Shown in pieces: positions 63,708 through 64,000 of a stretch of 64,000 nucleotides of DNA. Both the position numbers and the translations under genes were made by a program. Position 1 is the first letter of the stretch; each line of letters begins with the position of its first letter. This DNA is from DATLGB01 sp963740765. Lineage in GTDB: Bacteria > Actinomycetota > Thermoleophilia > Solirubrobacterales > Solirubrobacteraceae. The notes beneath the pieces are model-generated. The model ran no database searches, was not told the origin of the DNA, and was given only the letters and a program-made list of their open reading frames with translations. Location: positions 186,001 through 250,000 of the forward strand of contig CAVUFN010000010.1 in the NCBI GenBank assembly GCA_963740765.1, read 5' to 3'.

Positions 63708-64000
63708 ATGACCTCGACGTTCGCGTTCCTGGACCGTCCTGACGACTCGCCGGTCCTGGTCGACGCGGGCGCCGAGCGCGTGTGGACCCGGGCCGAGCTG
63801 GCGGCGGTCGTCGAGACGACGGCCGCGCGCCTGGCGACCGGGCGGCGAGAGCTGGTCTTCAACCTCTGCAGCGGCGTCGACATGCCGTCGATCGTGGGCT
63901 ACCTGAGCGCGGTCAGGGCCGGGCATGCCGTGGCCCAGCTCGATGGCCGCGTGCCCGCCGCGCTGACCGATGCGCTCATCGAGCGCTACCGCCCGGCCTA
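63708..64000 (+). CDS. AMP-dependent acyl/aminoacyl ligase, 3' partial
   Basis: The ATG at 63708 starts 6 bases after the ACP stop; 97 residues are visible before the window ends. The pattern DSPVLVDAGAERVWTRAELA and IVGYLSAVRAGHAVAQLDGR is the N-terminal part of adenylate-forming enzymes (substrate loading domain start); the AMP-binding signature lies beyond the edge. Probably loads the adjacent carrier protein. Confidence 0.72.
   Translation, partial: MTSTFAFLDRPDDSPVLVDAGAERVWTRAELAAVVETTAARLATGRRELVFNLCSGVDMPSIVGYLSAVRAGHAVAQLDGRVPAALTDALIERYRPA

Overview
The window is a very GC-rich, almost fully coding stretch of chromosome (genes on both strands, frequent 4-nt ATGA/GTGA overlaps, many GTG and some TTG starts). 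Its gene families (PspAA/PspAB accessory proteins, SigF-type sigma factors with partner switching, an AddAB-like nuclease pair, a c-di-AMP riboswitch before a cell-wall hydrolase) point to a Gram-positive actinobacterium, most likely of the Solirubrobacterales/Thermoleophilia type. That placement is inferred from gene content only. There is no prophage, transposase, CRISPR array, rRNA or tRNA that I can see. Both ends cut genes: a cation/proton antiporter on the left and an AMP-dependent ligase on the right. No gene-free stretch exceeds about 220 bases.

Layout. 1-9.9 kb: envelope maintenance and sensing: antiporter, cell-wall-binding lipoprotein, a ydaO/c-di-AMP riboswitch with an NlpC/P60-like hydrolase, a thioesterase, pspA-pspAA, an aminotransferase, a two-component system with a PepSY protein, and pspAB. 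9.9-17 kb: a sugar kinase, an htpX-epoxide hydrolase-thiol protein operon, an M23 endopeptidase, an alcohol dehydrogenase and lgt. 17-22 kb: the aspartate-family operon lysA-hom-GNAT-thrC-thrB. 22-31 kb: ung, an L,D-transpeptidase, a MocR regulator divergent from a PNPOx-family gene, a large secreted amidohydrolase-like protein, ParA and FHA proteins, an SDR and a START-like protein. 31-38.9 kb: a penicillin-binding protein divergent from a MarP-like membrane protease, topoisomerase III, a cupin, a secreted trypsin and hydrolases. 39-50.8 kb: DNA repair: an AddB/AddA-like pair, recQ and uvsE, with a SigF-type sigma factor and a phosphatase between. 50.8-57.2 kb: an MFS transporter, a Crp-like regulator, a PAP2-PgsA fusion divergent from a lipid kinase, and an RpoD-like sigma factor. 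57.2-62.8 kb: transaldolase, then a general-stress module (RsbW-like anti-sigma factor, its degenerate paralogue, two STAS antagonists, a SigF-type sigma factor), a ferritin-like protein and a second RpoD-like sigma factor. 62.8-64 kb: the start of an acyltransferase/acyl-carrier-protein/ligase cluster.

Themes. Envelope homeostasis recurs (PspA system, HtpX, Lgt, PBP, endopeptidases, L,D-transpeptidase, phospholipid enzymes), as do stress-responsive transcription (four sigma factors in about 17 kb) and DNA repair. The most unusual observations are: (i) a 109-bp dyad-symmetric repeat made of four 23-bp units with identical 30/26/30 spacing, present once between genes and once inserted in frame in the AddB-like gene; (ii) a TANNNT hexamer 6-11 nt before the start codon of fifteen genes, suggesting widespread leaderless transcription; (iii) an apparent pseudokinase paralogue of RsbW in the stress operon, with SigB/F-like promoters around it; (iv) a single protein joining a PAP2/AUR1-like phosphatase to a PgsA-like synthase.
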